DNA from: Fidelibacterota bacterium
GTDB taxonomy: Bacteria > Pseudomonadota > Alphaproteobacteria > Rhodospirillales > Rhodospirillaceae
Length of the DNA stretch: 64,000 nt
Direction: 5' to 3'
Assembly (NCBI GenBank): GCA_947476625.1
Contig: CANJRA010000002.1
Location: 62,001-126,000 of the forward strand
Shown piece after piece: positions 27,037 to 35,087 of this stretch (the stretch's first letter is position 1; each line of letters begins with the position of its first letter). A program made the translations under genes and the position numbers. The notes under the pieces are model-generated. The model was not told the DNA's origin. It saw only the letters and a list, made by a program, of their open reading frames with translations, and did not search any database.

Positions 27037-28194
27037 GTGGCCGTACCTGTCATCCAGCAAATTCGTCTTGGCGCCTACATCGTGAAGCAAAAGCTGCTCG
27101 GCAACACACGCTACCCGCTTGTGCTCATGCTCGAGCCGCTGTTCCGCTGTAACCTGGCGTGCAACGGCTGCGGCAAGATCGATTATCCCGACAGCATCCT
27201 CAACAAGCGCCTGTCGCCGGAAGAGTGCTTCCAGGCGGTCGACGAATGCGGCGCGCCCGTGGTTTCGATCCCCGGCGGCGAGCCGTTGTTGCACAAGGAA
27301 ATCGTGCAGATCGTTGAAGGCATCGTCGCGCGCAAGAAGTTCGTTTACCTGTGCACCAACGCGCTGCTCCTGAAAAAGAAGCTCGATCAATTCACGCCGA
27401 GCCCGTACCTGACCTTGTCGATTCACTTGGATGGCCTGGAAGCGGAACACGATCATGCTGTTTCTCAGCCGGGCACGTTTGAACGCGCCGTGGAAGCCAT
27501 CAAGGAAGCGGTTGCGCGCGGCTTCCGCGTCACCGTCAACTGCACGCTGTTCAACAGCAATGCCGTACCGGAACGCGTCGCCGAGTTCTTCACCTACGCC
27601 CAAACCTTGGGCGTCGAAGGCGTCACGGTGTCGCCGGGCTATGCCTACGAACGCGCGCCGGTGCAGGATCACTTCCTCAGCCGCAAGCAGACCAAAGAAC
27701 TTTTCCGTTCGATCTTCCGCCTCGGCAAAGAGCGCGAGAAGCAGGGGGGCAAGCGCTGGGTGTTCAACCAATCCAGCATGTACCTCGACTTCCTGGCCGG
27801 CAATCAAAGCTATAAGTGCACTCCGTGGGGTAACCCCACGCGCAACGTCTTTGGTTGGCAGAAACCCTGCTATCTCGTCGGTGAAGGCTACGTGAAGACG
27901 TTCAAGGAATTGATGGATACCACCGCCTGGGATGACTACGGCGTCGGCAACTACGAGAAATGCGCCAACTGCATGGTGCACTCGGGCTTCGAAGCCAGCG
28001 CGGTTATCGACACCACGGTCCACCCGCTGCGGGCCTTAAAGGTCATGCTGAAGGGTGTGGACACCGAAGGCCCCATGGCGCCGGAAATTCCGCTCGATAA
28101 ACAACGCCCCGCCGAATACGTCTTCGAGAAACAGGTCAAGACGCTGACGGCAGGCTTACACGAAGAAACTGCGCGCAAGGCCAAAGTCGGCTAA
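27037..28194 (+). CDS. hpnH: Adenosyl-hopene transferase HpnH (radical SAM)
   Basis: A 385-residue radical SAM enzyme that links a 5'-deoxyadenosyl group to diploptene/hopene, the first step of side-chain building on C35 hopanoids. The cluster motif is C38xxxC42xxC45 (CNLACNGCGK). 'VSIPGGEPLLHKEI' near residue 84 and 'CTNALLL' follow as in radical SAM enzymes. C-terminal cysteines in 'CTPWGNPTRN' and 'YEKCANCMVHSG' belong to the DUF3463 region typical of HpnH. The start codon is GTG 27037. Its 3' end overlaps the convergent hpnG by 39 bases, an unusual arrangement because the two products act one after the other. Confidence 0.95.
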   Translation: MAVPVIQQIRLGAYIVKQKLLGNTRYPLVLMLEPLFRCNLACNGCGKIDYPDSILNKRLSPEECFQAVDECGAPVVSIPGGEPLLHKEIVQIVEGIVARKKFVYLCTNALLLKKKLDQFTPSPYLTLSIHLDGLEAEHDHAVSQPGTFERAVEAIKEAVARGFRVTVNCTLFNSNAVPERVAEFFTYAQTLGVEGVTVSPGYAYERAPVQDHFLSRKQTKELFRSIFRLGKEREKQGGKRWVFNQSSMYLDFLAGNQSYKCTPWGNPTRNVFGWQKPCYLVGEGYVKTFKELMDTTAWDDYGVGNYEKCANCMVHSGFEASAVIDTTVHPLRALKVMLKGVDTEGPMAPEIPLDKQRPAEYVFEKQVKTLTAGLHEETARKAKVG

Positions 28195-28839
28195 CTGCGT
28201 TAGCGTTTTTCGCGCGCGGTTCGTCCGTGTGCCGAGACGTATCAATCCCGGAATCTGCCACGGGCGGGTCAGTGCGCCGAAGACCGACTTCATGACTTTG
28301 ACGCGGCCATCGGTAGCGGTGGCCGCGAGCGCTACGGACGGCAGTGCGTCCCAGGCCGTATCGGCGACAACACGTAAAACCGCAAACGGCAGATTGTGCG
28401 CGAGGGCTGCTTCGCCAATGCCATAGCTCTCCATATCGGTCGCCGCACCTTGCGTGTCGGCGAAAATCTTGGCTTTGTCGGCGCGCGTCATCACGATGGC
28501 GGCGGCATGGGTCATGGTCGCTGCGCGGCCGCCGACTTCCTTCTGGAGCCGTGCCGTCCACGCTGCGTCGCTAAACAAAGCTTTGCCGCCGTCGCGGATA
28601 TACGTCGGTGTGATGATGTCGCCCGGTAAAAGATCGGGGTCGAGGCCTCCGGCGATGCCGAAACTCAGCAGCGCAGTGGCGCCTTGTGCGATGGCATCTT
28701 CGCCGGCGCGATACGCCGCTGCCCGGCCGAGGCCATGACATTGGATAATGGGGCGATCCCGCTCGGGCAGCGTGTCAGCCGCCGCGCGCAGAATTTCCGC
28801 CTCGAAGTGCATGCCGGTGATAATGCCGAGTTTGGTCAT
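28156..28839 (-). CDS. hpnG: Hopanoid-associated nucleoside phosphorylase HpnG
   Basis: A 227-residue protein of the nucleoside phosphorylase/nucleosidase fold. 'ALLSFGIAGGLDPDLLPGDIITP' (as LLSFGIAGGLDP and LLPGDIITP) near residues 57-78, and 'GAATDMESYGIGEAA' near 130 with the acidic nucleoside-binding residues, are intact. In the pathway HpnG removes adenine from adenosylhopane to give ribosylhopane or its phosphate. The product of HpnH is its substrate, and the genes converge with a 39-base overlap. It is the minus-strand gene downstream of the RcnB-like gene, with a palindrome in between. Confidence 0.9.
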   Translation of the reverse strand: MTKLGIITGMHFEAEILRAAADTLPERDRPIIQCHGLGRAAAYRAGEDAIAQGATALLSFGIAGGLDPDLLPGDIITPTYIRDGGKALFSDAAWTARLQKEVGGRAATMTHAAAIVMTRADKAKIFADTQGAATDMESYGIGEAALAHNLPFAVLRVVADTAWDALPSVALAATATDGRVKVMKSVFGALTRPWQIPGLIRLGTRTNRARKTLTQLADFGLARSFFV

Positions 28840-28860
28840 GCCGCTAGTCTAACGTGCGTT

Positions 28861-28884
28861 CCCTCTCCCCAAAAGGGGAGAGGG
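28861..28884. repeat. Perfect 10-bp inverted repeat (REP-like palindrome)
   Basis: CCCTCTCCCC, an AAAA loop and GGGGAGAGGG form a perfect hairpin between hpnG and the RcnB-like gene. There is no T run on either strand, so it looks more like a dispersed REP-type palindrome than a terminator. Confidence 0.6.
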
Positions 28885-28897
28885 ATGCAAAGCGTCT

Positions 28898-29782
28898 CTA
28901 GTCGACCATGGCCCAGGTGCCGTCCGGCTGGCGGCAGGCGCGGCCTGTGCCTTCCTTCGGGCGGCCGCCGATGTAGATCTTCTGCGTGTAGGTCGCGCAG
29001 CGGAAGCCATCAGGATCGTCGTAGTAATCGTCGACGTACAATTCACCGCGACGATCATTGTTGGGGTTGTTCCAACGATAGGTGACCTTCTCGCGGCCCG
29101 CGTTGAAGCCGTCGGCATAGGTGCGATAGGCATAGCTGCGGTCATCGCAGTCGAGATTGCTGGTCAACATAGCGCCAAGCGCGCCGCCGGCGAAAACCCC
29201 GGCGACGGTCGTCATGCCGCTATTGTTGCGGTTGCCTGCAGCGTTGCCGAGAAGGCCACCCAAAACCGCACCGATAATCACGCCGGCCGGATCGGGCTTG
29301 TTTTTGCATTCGGTGTAGTAGGGATCACTGCTGGCCGTGTAGTTCTGCGAATAACGATCACGCCAGCGGGCTTCCTGGTCGGCGCGGTCGTTAATGCGCG
29401 GCGGCGGGCCTCTGTCCGGAAAGTCGCGGTCCGGGCGGTGATTGCCCCAATCGCTCGGGCGGCGGTCTTCAATGCGGATCACGTCGCGGATTTCGCCGCG
29501 CGTGGTAATCAGCAGGAATTGGTTAGAGACTCGCACCCAATACTGGCCGCGCGGTGCATTGCGCAGGTTGTTGCCGCGTACATCGCGCACGCGGAATTCT
29601 CCCTCGCGATAACGCGGTGGAAGATTGTCGCCCCGCGACCAGTAAACCGGTCCGCGGATTTCCTGATGGTATCCATCGCGGTAGGGCAGGCTTTCTCGGT
29701 AATCGGGGCGCGGTTGCGCCAGCGCGGTCCCGGCTAAAAGCACCGTCATGATGCCAAGTGTCGCAATCTTATAATTTTTCAT
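28898..29782 (-). CDS. RcnB-like / glycine-zipper exported protein
   Basis: A 294-residue exported protein made of three parts. After a signal peptide (cleaved near ALAQ, residue 23) comes an RcnB-type domain ('GDNLPPRYREGEF', 'APRGQYWVRVSNQFLLIT'). Next is an Arg/Asp/Pro-rich linker, then a glycine zipper near residue 158 ('GVIIGAVLGGLLGNAAG' and 'GVFAGGALGAML'), and a C-terminal 17-kDa-antigen-like tail ending 'RQPDGTWAMVD'. RcnB in E. coli takes part in nickel/cobalt homeostasis; glycine-zipper proteins usually sit in the outer membrane. The combined role is unknown. It lies between shc and hpnG on the same strand, so it may serve the hopanoid-containing envelope, which is inference. Confidence 0.78.
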   Translation of the reverse strand: MKNYKIATLGIMTVLLAGTALAQPRPDYRESLPYRDGYHQEIRGPVYWSRGDNLPPRYREGEFRVRDVRGNNLRNAPRGQYWVRVSNQFLLITTRGEIRDVIRIEDRRPSDWGNHRPDRDFPDRGPPPRINDRADQEARWRDRYSQNYTASSDPYYTECKNKPDPAGVIIGAVLGGLLGNAAGNRNNSGMTTVAGVFAGGALGAMLTSNLDCDDRSYAYRTYADGFNAGREKVTYRWNNPNNDRRGELYVDDYYDDPDGFRCATYTQKIYIGGRPKEGTGRACRQPDGTWAMVD

Positions 29783-29869
29783 TGTAGTCCTACGTATAGG
29801 CGGGCGTTTTGCGCGCTTACGACTACAACGCGAGAAGTCGCGGTTGGTTATGGAGAGCTGAAATTAATC

Positions 29870-29887
29870 GCCGGGGGTGTCCCCGGC
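29870..29887 (-). terminator. Hairpin downstream of shc, possible weak terminator
   Basis: GCCGGGG-GTGT-CCCCGGC is a perfect 7-bp stem 11 bases beyond the shc stop. On the minus strand it is followed only by GATTAATTT, so it may act as a weak terminator or as an mRNA 3'-end stabiliser for the hpnCDE-shc operon. Confidence 0.4.
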
Positions 29888-29898
29888 ATGGCTGCGGC

Positions 29899-31830
29899 TT
29901 ACATGCCGTAGCGTACAGCCTTGGTATTGCTGGCTTTTAGGTTGCGGTAGCGCGCCAGGGCCCAGAGCGGAAAGATCGCGGCATAGCCATGATAGCGCAG
30001 ATAAAACACCCGCGGGAACCCGACGGCCGTGTACCAGGGCTCTTTCCAACGCCCATCAGCTTCGCGCGGTGCCGCGGCGATAAAGTCGACGCCGCGTTTC
30101 ACGGCCGGGTGCTCGACCTCGCCCGCCGCCATCAGCCCAAGAACCGCCCAGGCGGTTTGCGAGGGTGTGCTCTCTTTCCAGACAGCACGTTGCTCTTTCC
30201 AATAGGTAGCGCCGTCTTCGCCCCAACCGCCGTCCGCGTTCTGGCGCGCGATCAACCAGTCTACGGCCTTGCGGATATAGGGCTGGCGCATGTCTTCGCC
30301 GGCGATGTTCAGCGCATTCAGAACAGACCACGTTCCGTAAATGTAATTTGTGCCCCACCTTCCGAACCAGCTTCCATCGGCTTCCTGATCCTTTTTCAGA
30401 TAGGCAATGCCGCGGGCAAGTACGGGGTGATTCTTGTCGGTGCCGATCTCGGCCAGAAAGCTGACGCAGCGCGCCGACACGTCGGCGGTTGGCGGGTCCA
30501 GCAGCGCGCCGTGGTCGGCGAAGGGAATATGGTTCAGATAATGGGCGTTGTTATCGATATCGAAAGCGCCCCAGCCGCCGTTGGTGCTTTGCATACCCTC
30601 GATCCACTCGGCCGCACGCGCGATCGGTTCCTTGTACGCACCCGCATCCGCGCGGTGTAACGCCATGCCGACGACTGCGGTATCGTCGACGTCGGGGTAG
30701 TAAGCGTTGTTGTATTGGAATGCCCAGCCGCCCGGTCTCAAATTGGGGCGCTTTTCGATCCAGTCGCCTTTGACATCCAGGACTTGTTTGTCCTTCAGCC
30801 AGGCACAGCTTCCACTGATGCTTTGGTTTTGGATGGTCTCGCCGGCTTCCATCATTGCCAACGCCATCAAACCCGTATCCCAAACCGGCGAAACGCACGG
30901 CTGGCAGAAGGTCTTGCCTTCACCGGGCGTCAGCAGATTTTTAATGGATTTTTTGGCGATCACTAAGTTGGGGTGATCTTTCGGGAAGTTGAGTACTTCC
31001 ATCGCCATGACCGAATTGGCCATAGCAGGAAAGATCGCGCCCAAGCCGTCTTCGCCGTTCAAACGCTCGGTGAAGAACGCCAACGCTTTGTTGATGGCGC
31101 GCTGACGCAAGCTCTTCGGTACATGCGGCTCAACCCAGCGCAGCACTTTGTCGAGAACCATGAAGAATGTCCCGATCCAGTGTCCGGTCGGGTTATGCAG
31201 CCAACGCTTCACTTTGAGTGGCGGCGTTACGAACAGTTCTTGGACGCGCACGCGCAGCGGGTTCTTTGCAAGCGGCTTCAGCGCCGCCAGAATCAGCAGC
31301 GGCACGACGACTGTCCGCGACCAATAGGAAATATGATAAATCGTGATCGGAAACCAGCGCGGCGCCAGCATGATTTCCACGGGCATCACCGGCACGGCGC
31401 GCCAGGGCACTTCGCCGAACAACGCCAAGGCAAAGCGCGTGAAGACGTTGGCCGTCTCCGCGCCGCCGTGAGACAAGATGGCTTCGCGTGCGCGGCGCAT
31501 ATGCGGCGCGTCGATATCGTCACCCACCAACTTCAGCGCATAATAAGCTTTCACCGACGCGCTGATATCGAACGCGCCGCGGTGGAACAGCGGCCAGCCG
31601 CCGTGATCTTCTTGAATGCTGCGGATGTAGTCGGCTAAATCGGCTTCGACCTTGGGCTCACGCTCGTCCAAATAATGGTTGAGCATGATGTATTCGGCCG
31701 GAATGGTCGCGTCGGCTTCCAGGTCGAAGACCCAATGACCATCGGGACGCTGGCGCTTCTTCATCGCGCCGGCGGCTTCCGCGATGACGCGGTCGATGGC
31801 AACTGTACAAGCGGTTACGTCGACGTTCAT
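29899..31830 (-). CDS. shc: Squalene-hopene cyclase
   Basis: The 643-residue class II triterpene cyclase turns squalene into hopene and hopanol at the inner membrane. The protonating motif DVDDTA lies near residues 375-380. Several QW motifs are visible ('QEADGSWFGRWGTNYIYGT' as QEADGSWFGRWG, 'QNADGGWGED', 'MQSTNGGWGAFD'). 'FPRVFYLRYHGYAAIFPLWAL' (as FYLRYHGY and IFPLWAL) ends the protein as usual. A membrane-dipping hydrophobic stretch is present near residue 178. It is the last gene of the minus-strand hpnC-hpnD-hpnE-shc operon, four bases after hpnE. Length and motifs are normal. Confidence 0.96.
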   Translation of the reverse strand: MNVDVTACTVAIDRVIAEAAGAMKKRQRPDGHWVFDLEADATIPAEYIMLNHYLDEREPKVEADLADYIRSIQEDHGGWPLFHRGAFDISASVKAYYALKLVGDDIDAPHMRRAREAILSHGGAETANVFTRFALALFGEVPWRAVPVMPVEIMLAPRWFPITIYHISYWSRTVVVPLLILAALKPLAKNPLRVRVQELFVTPPLKVKRWLHNPTGHWIGTFFMVLDKVLRWVEPHVPKSLRQRAINKALAFFTERLNGEDGLGAIFPAMANSVMAMEVLNFPKDHPNLVIAKKSIKNLLTPGEGKTFCQPCVSPVWDTGLMALAMMEAGETIQNQSISGSCAWLKDKQVLDVKGDWIEKRPNLRPGGWAFQYNNAYYPDVDDTAVVGMALHRADAGAYKEPIARAAEWIEGMQSTNGGWGAFDIDNNAHYLNHIPFADHGALLDPPTADVSARCVSFLAEIGTDKNHPVLARGIAYLKKDQEADGSWFGRWGTNYIYGTWSVLNALNIAGEDMRQPYIRKAVDWLIARQNADGGWGEDGATYWKEQRAVWKESTPSQTAWAVLGLMAAGEVEHPAVKRGVDFIAAAPREADGRWKEPWYTAVGFPRVFYLRYHGYAAIFPLWALARYRNLKASNTKAVRYGM

Positions 31831-31834
31831 GACT

Positions 31835-33115
31835 TCACGCGGCGTGACGGTGAGGAAGGATACGCTCGGAGGCTAAAGCGGCAGCTCGAAACCCCGACCG
31901 CAGCGCCCCTTCAATGGTTGCCGGCAAACCTGTAGCTGTCCAATCTCCGGCAAGCAAGAGATTCGGGTATGATGTCACCGGTTCGGGGCGCAAAGCCTGG
32001 GTTTCTGGGGTCTGGTCGAACGTCGCGCGGCGTTCTTTCACGACCCGGCTGGGCGGTTCCGCCATGTCCGTTAAGGCCAGTGCCAGGACGACGTCCCGCC
32101 AGCACCGGCTGGCAATGTCTTCAGCGCTTTGTTCGACCACGGCACTGGCTGCGCTGATCGTGACCGAAGCGATCTCTCCGCGCGCAAAAACCCACTGGGC
32201 CAGCCCGCCAATGACACCGACGATGCGCACATCGCCGGGGGGCGTAATGGCCTGCTGGAGGCGGTAGTGAACATTGACGATATGCTCGCCCGGCGGCGGC
32301 ACCTTCATGTCGGGTATCAGCGTTTCGGCGACCCAAGGCGGGACAGCCAGAATCACCACATCGTTTTCCGCGACAGAAACCGCAGTGCCGTCGGCATCGA
32401 GCGCGGCGACGCGGCCCTGGGCGATAACCAGCGCCCGCACGCGCGTACCGAAAAGTACTTTCGCGCCAGCCGCCTGCAATTTCTCCAGCGCCGGATCGAT
32501 CAGCGTTTCGGCAAGGCTGTTGCGCGCGATCAAAGGTTTGCAGAAAGCGCCGCCGCGCAAGAACGTATCGCGCAGCACGGACGACATAAGCCGCGCCGCC
32601 GCCTTGTCCGGCGCTGTATTGATCGCGCCAACAGTCAGCGGCTCCCAGAAATTGCGGTAGAGCGCGCCGTGCGTTCCCACGCACTTAGCAACCGTATCGC
32701 GCGGACCAGCGCGCAGCAGGCGCAGCACGGACATATAGTCGGTGAGTTTTGTCCCGGGCACGCGGCGCTGTGCATTCAGCACCCACCATGGGATGGCGCC
32801 GTCGCCCAACTGTATTGTCCAGCGCGCGCCGGTTTCGACGTCGACAAAGGGATACGCAGCTTCTGCAGGCCCGGCCAATGTATCCATGGCGCCGAGCCCC
32901 TTGAGATAGGTCATCGCGGCACTGTTGCCGCTCATCAGCAGGTGATTGCCGTTATCGATCACACAGTCTAAATGCGGATCATGATACGACCGGCAGCGTC
33001 CGCCCGCGCGCGGGGCGGCCTCGTAGATCGTCAAATTCTCGCCGAGATGAGCAAGGCGTACCGCCGCGGCTAAACCCGCCATTCCTGCGCCGATGATGTG
33101 CACGCGCTGCGTCAC
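31835..33115 (-). CDS. hpnE: Hydroxysqualene dehydroxylase HpnE
   Basis: A 426-residue FAD-dependent amine-oxidase-like enzyme that reduces hydroxysqualene to squalene. The start is placed at GTG 33115 because it overlaps the hpnD stop as GTGA and directly precedes the dinucleotide fold 'RVHIIGAGMAGLAAAV'. The in-frame ATG at 33148 would add eleven residues. The FAD-contacting 'YEAAPRAGGRCRSY' follows near residue 33 and the C-terminal 'LLLAGDWTATGLPATIEGAL' (as LLLAGDWTATGLP) closes the FAD site. It works between HpnD and Shc, and gene order follows the pathway. Confidence 0.93.
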   Translation of the reverse strand: MTQRVHIIGAGMAGLAAAVRLAHLGENLTIYEAAPRAGGRCRSYHDPHLDCVIDNGNHLLMSGNSAAMTYLKGLGAMDTLAGPAEAAYPFVDVETGARWTIQLGDGAIPWWVLNAQRRVPGTKLTDYMSVLRLLRAGPRDTVAKCVGTHGALYRNFWEPLTVGAINTAPDKAAARLMSSVLRDTFLRGGAFCKPLIARNSLAETLIDPALEKLQAAGAKVLFGTRVRALVIAQGRVAALDADGTAVSVAENDVVILAVPPWVAETLIPDMKVPPPGEHIVNVHYRLQQAITPPGDVRIVGVIGGLAQWVFARGEIASVTISAASAVVEQSAEDIASRCWRDVVLALALTDMAEPPSRVVKERRATFDQTPETQALRPEPVTSYPNLLLAGDWTATGLPATIEGALRSGFRAAALASERILPHRHAA

Positions 33116-34107
33116 GCGCGGAACAATCCATAGTGGACGGCGGTCCAAAGCTTCGCGGCATTGGCCTTGATACGGGCAAAACCGCGCAGCGGCGGCACCG
33201 GCTTCCAGTCGTTTGCGCGAAGGCGGTCCAGATGCTGGCGGTAGACGCGCATCATGATCACCGCGGGACGCACGGCGTCTTTATCGCACAGCGCAATCGC
33301 CGCTTCGGAATTGGCGAAGGCTTGCTCCGCCATGACACCGACGGCGGCAATCACTTGCGGCAGGCGCGCGTCGCACGCCACATCGCGGGGTGTCACTACC
33401 GCAATTCCCGCAGCGGCAAGATGCTCAGCGGGCAAATACAAACGGTCAATCGCAGCATCTTCATCCACATCGCGCAGGATATTGGTGAGTTGCAGGGCGC
33501 GGCCTAAGTGGTCGGCCACGCGTTCTCCCGCGGGCGTTGCTTCGCCGAAAGCGTGAATGCACAGCCGTCCCACAGCCGAAGCCACACGGTCGCAGTAGAG
33601 ATCAAGCTCTTCCAGGGGCGGCGCAACGATAGGGCCGCGCGCGTCCATATCCATGCCTTCGATAACCGCAATGAAGTCGCGTTTGCGAAGCTTGAAATCG
33701 ACCACGGCAGGGGCGAGCGCCCGCGTGATCTCATCGCCCGGATTTCCCGCATAAAGCTGTTCGATTTTCTGGCGCCAACGGTCCAGCGCGACAATCTTGT
33801 CTTCGCGCGCAAGATCACCATCGGCGATATCGTCAACCTCGCGGCAAAAGGCATAAATGGCAAAAAGCGCCTCGCGCTTGCGCACGGGCAAAAAGCGCAT
33901 CGCCCAATAAAAGGAAGACCCGGCCGCCTGCACTTTGGCGCGCACGAAACCCATGTCCGAGGAGTCCGGCGCCGACGGTTTGGATTGCGCTCCCATGCGC
34001 CGATACCTTTGTTCGAGATCAGCGCGAACGCCGCGCCAGAAACCGTGATGCAGGAAAATCAAATAGGCCCAGACGGCAACAGTCAGGCACGCGATGAGCG
34101 CGATCAT
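33112..34107 (-). CDS. hpnD: Presqualene diphosphate synthase HpnD with extra N-terminal membrane segment
   Basis: A 331-residue trans-isoprenyl synthase that joins two farnesyl diphosphates to presqualene diphosphate. Aspartate-rich motifs are intact: 'REVDDIADG' near residue 89 and 'NILRDVDEDAAIDRLYLP' near 210. The start ATG 34107 overlaps the hpnC stop as ATGA. This gives about 50 extra N-terminal residues with one membrane span (MIALIACLTVAVWAYLIFL) followed by 'HHGFWRG'; the usual HpnD domain begins only near 'MGFVRAKVQAAGSSFYWAM'. The extension resembles the membrane-anchor start of HpnB-type glycosyltransferases (from memory). It may anchor the enzyme beside Shc. Confidence 0.93.
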   Translation of the reverse strand: MIALIACLTVAVWAYLIFLHHGFWRGVRADLEQRYRRMGAQSKPSAPDSSDMGFVRAKVQAAGSSFYWAMRFLPVRKREALFAIYAFCREVDDIADGDLAREDKIVALDRWRQKIEQLYAGNPGDEITRALAPAVVDFKLRKRDFIAVIEGMDMDARGPIVAPPLEELDLYCDRVASAVGRLCIHAFGEATPAGERVADHLGRALQLTNILRDVDEDAAIDRLYLPAEHLAAAGIAVVTPRDVACDARLPQVIAAVGVMAEQAFANSEAAIALCDKDAVRPAVIMMRVYRQHLDRLRANDWKPVPPLRGFARIKANAAKLWTAVHYGLFRA

Positions 34108-34949
34108 CGCAGCCACAGCCGCAACACGCCGCCGGTCGCAGCGGTGAAGTATCCGACCGGGCCGAGGGCGACGCGCATGGCCAGCGGATCTTGACGGCGC
34201 AAACGGCGCGTGAGTTCGTCCGCGACGCTGACGATGATCGCGGTTTCAGCGGCAAGGCGGCGATGCTTCATGGCGCCGGGTAGCTTACGGGCTTCGATCA
34301 GCAAAGCTTCCGTGCCGTCGACGCAACGTGTCAGAACACGGCGCAAGCCCGGCGTGGCGGCGGGATTCTTTAAATCCGCAACGGTCGTACCTTCCGCGCG
34401 CATCCATTCCTGCGGCAGATAGACGCGGTCCATATCGGCGTAGTCCTTGGCGCAATCCTGCAGGTGATTGATCACCTGCAACGCATTACAAAGCGCATCC
34501 GACAAAGGATATAGCGCGGGGTCTTCGCCGTGCAGGTCGCACAGAAAACGCCCCACCGGGGCCGCCGAACGCAGGCAATAATCGATCAGTTCGTCCCAGG
34601 TCTCATAACGCGGCTTTACCGCATCCTGCTTAAACGCCGAAATCAGGTCGAGGCCATGCCGCGCCGAAATTCCCGTTGCTTGTAATGTCCGGCGCAAAGC
34701 ATGCGCCTTGGCATAGACAGGATCGGACTCGGCGCCGTTCAAAGCTGCCGCGAAACCGTCGAGACGGGTAATTTTCTCGTCGGACGGAAGTGCGGGATTG
34801 TCGGCGATGTCGTCAATGGCGCGGGCGAAGGCATAATACGACGCCACATGCGGCCTGAGCGCGCGCGGAATCAGGAACGAGCCGACCGGGAAATTCTCGT
34901 CCGCGGCTCCTTTACCCGATGGCGTCTCGATCTTTACACGCGCGTCCAT
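34104..34949 (-). CDS. hpnC: Hydroxysqualene synthase HpnC
   Basis: A 281-residue squalene/phytoene-synthase family enzyme that turns presqualene diphosphate into hydroxysqualene. It has 'NFPVGSFLIP' near residue 19, 'FARAIDDIADN' near 41 and 'NHLQDCAKDYADMDRVYLP' near 160, the two aspartate-rich regions. As in other HpnC proteins the second motif departs from the strict DxxxD of phytoene synthases. It is the first gene of the minus-strand operon, overlaps hpnD as ATGA and starts about 138 bases from the divergent DegT gene. A shared control region between them is likely. Confidence 0.93.
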   Translation of the reverse strand: MDARVKIETPSGKGAADENFPVGSFLIPRALRPHVASYYAFARAIDDIADNPALPSDEKITRLDGFAAALNGAESDPVYAKAHALRRTLQATGISARHGLDLISAFKQDAVKPRYETWDELIDYCLRSAAPVGRFLCDLHGEDPALYPLSDALCNALQVINHLQDCAKDYADMDRVYLPQEWMRAEGTTVADLKNPAATPGLRRVLTRCVDGTEALLIEARKLPGAMKHRRLAAETAIIVSVADELTRRLRRQDPLAMRVALGPVGYFTAATGGVLRLWLR

Positions 34950-35087
34950 GGCGGCCCCTTAGCGTCCCCTCGCGTGTTCAATACGCCAGGCCGAAGTGTC
35001 ATTCAAGGAAACGGGGTTTTTGTTGCCCCTTTTTCTTATAAACCATACAACAGACCACCTTGAAGGCTCGCTTACAAAGGCTCTGCC

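Noticed and set aside
34950-35087. A TATAAA box (35037-35042) as promoter of the DegT operon.
   Set aside because: No -35 box lies at a fitting distance, so I cannot support a promoter there.
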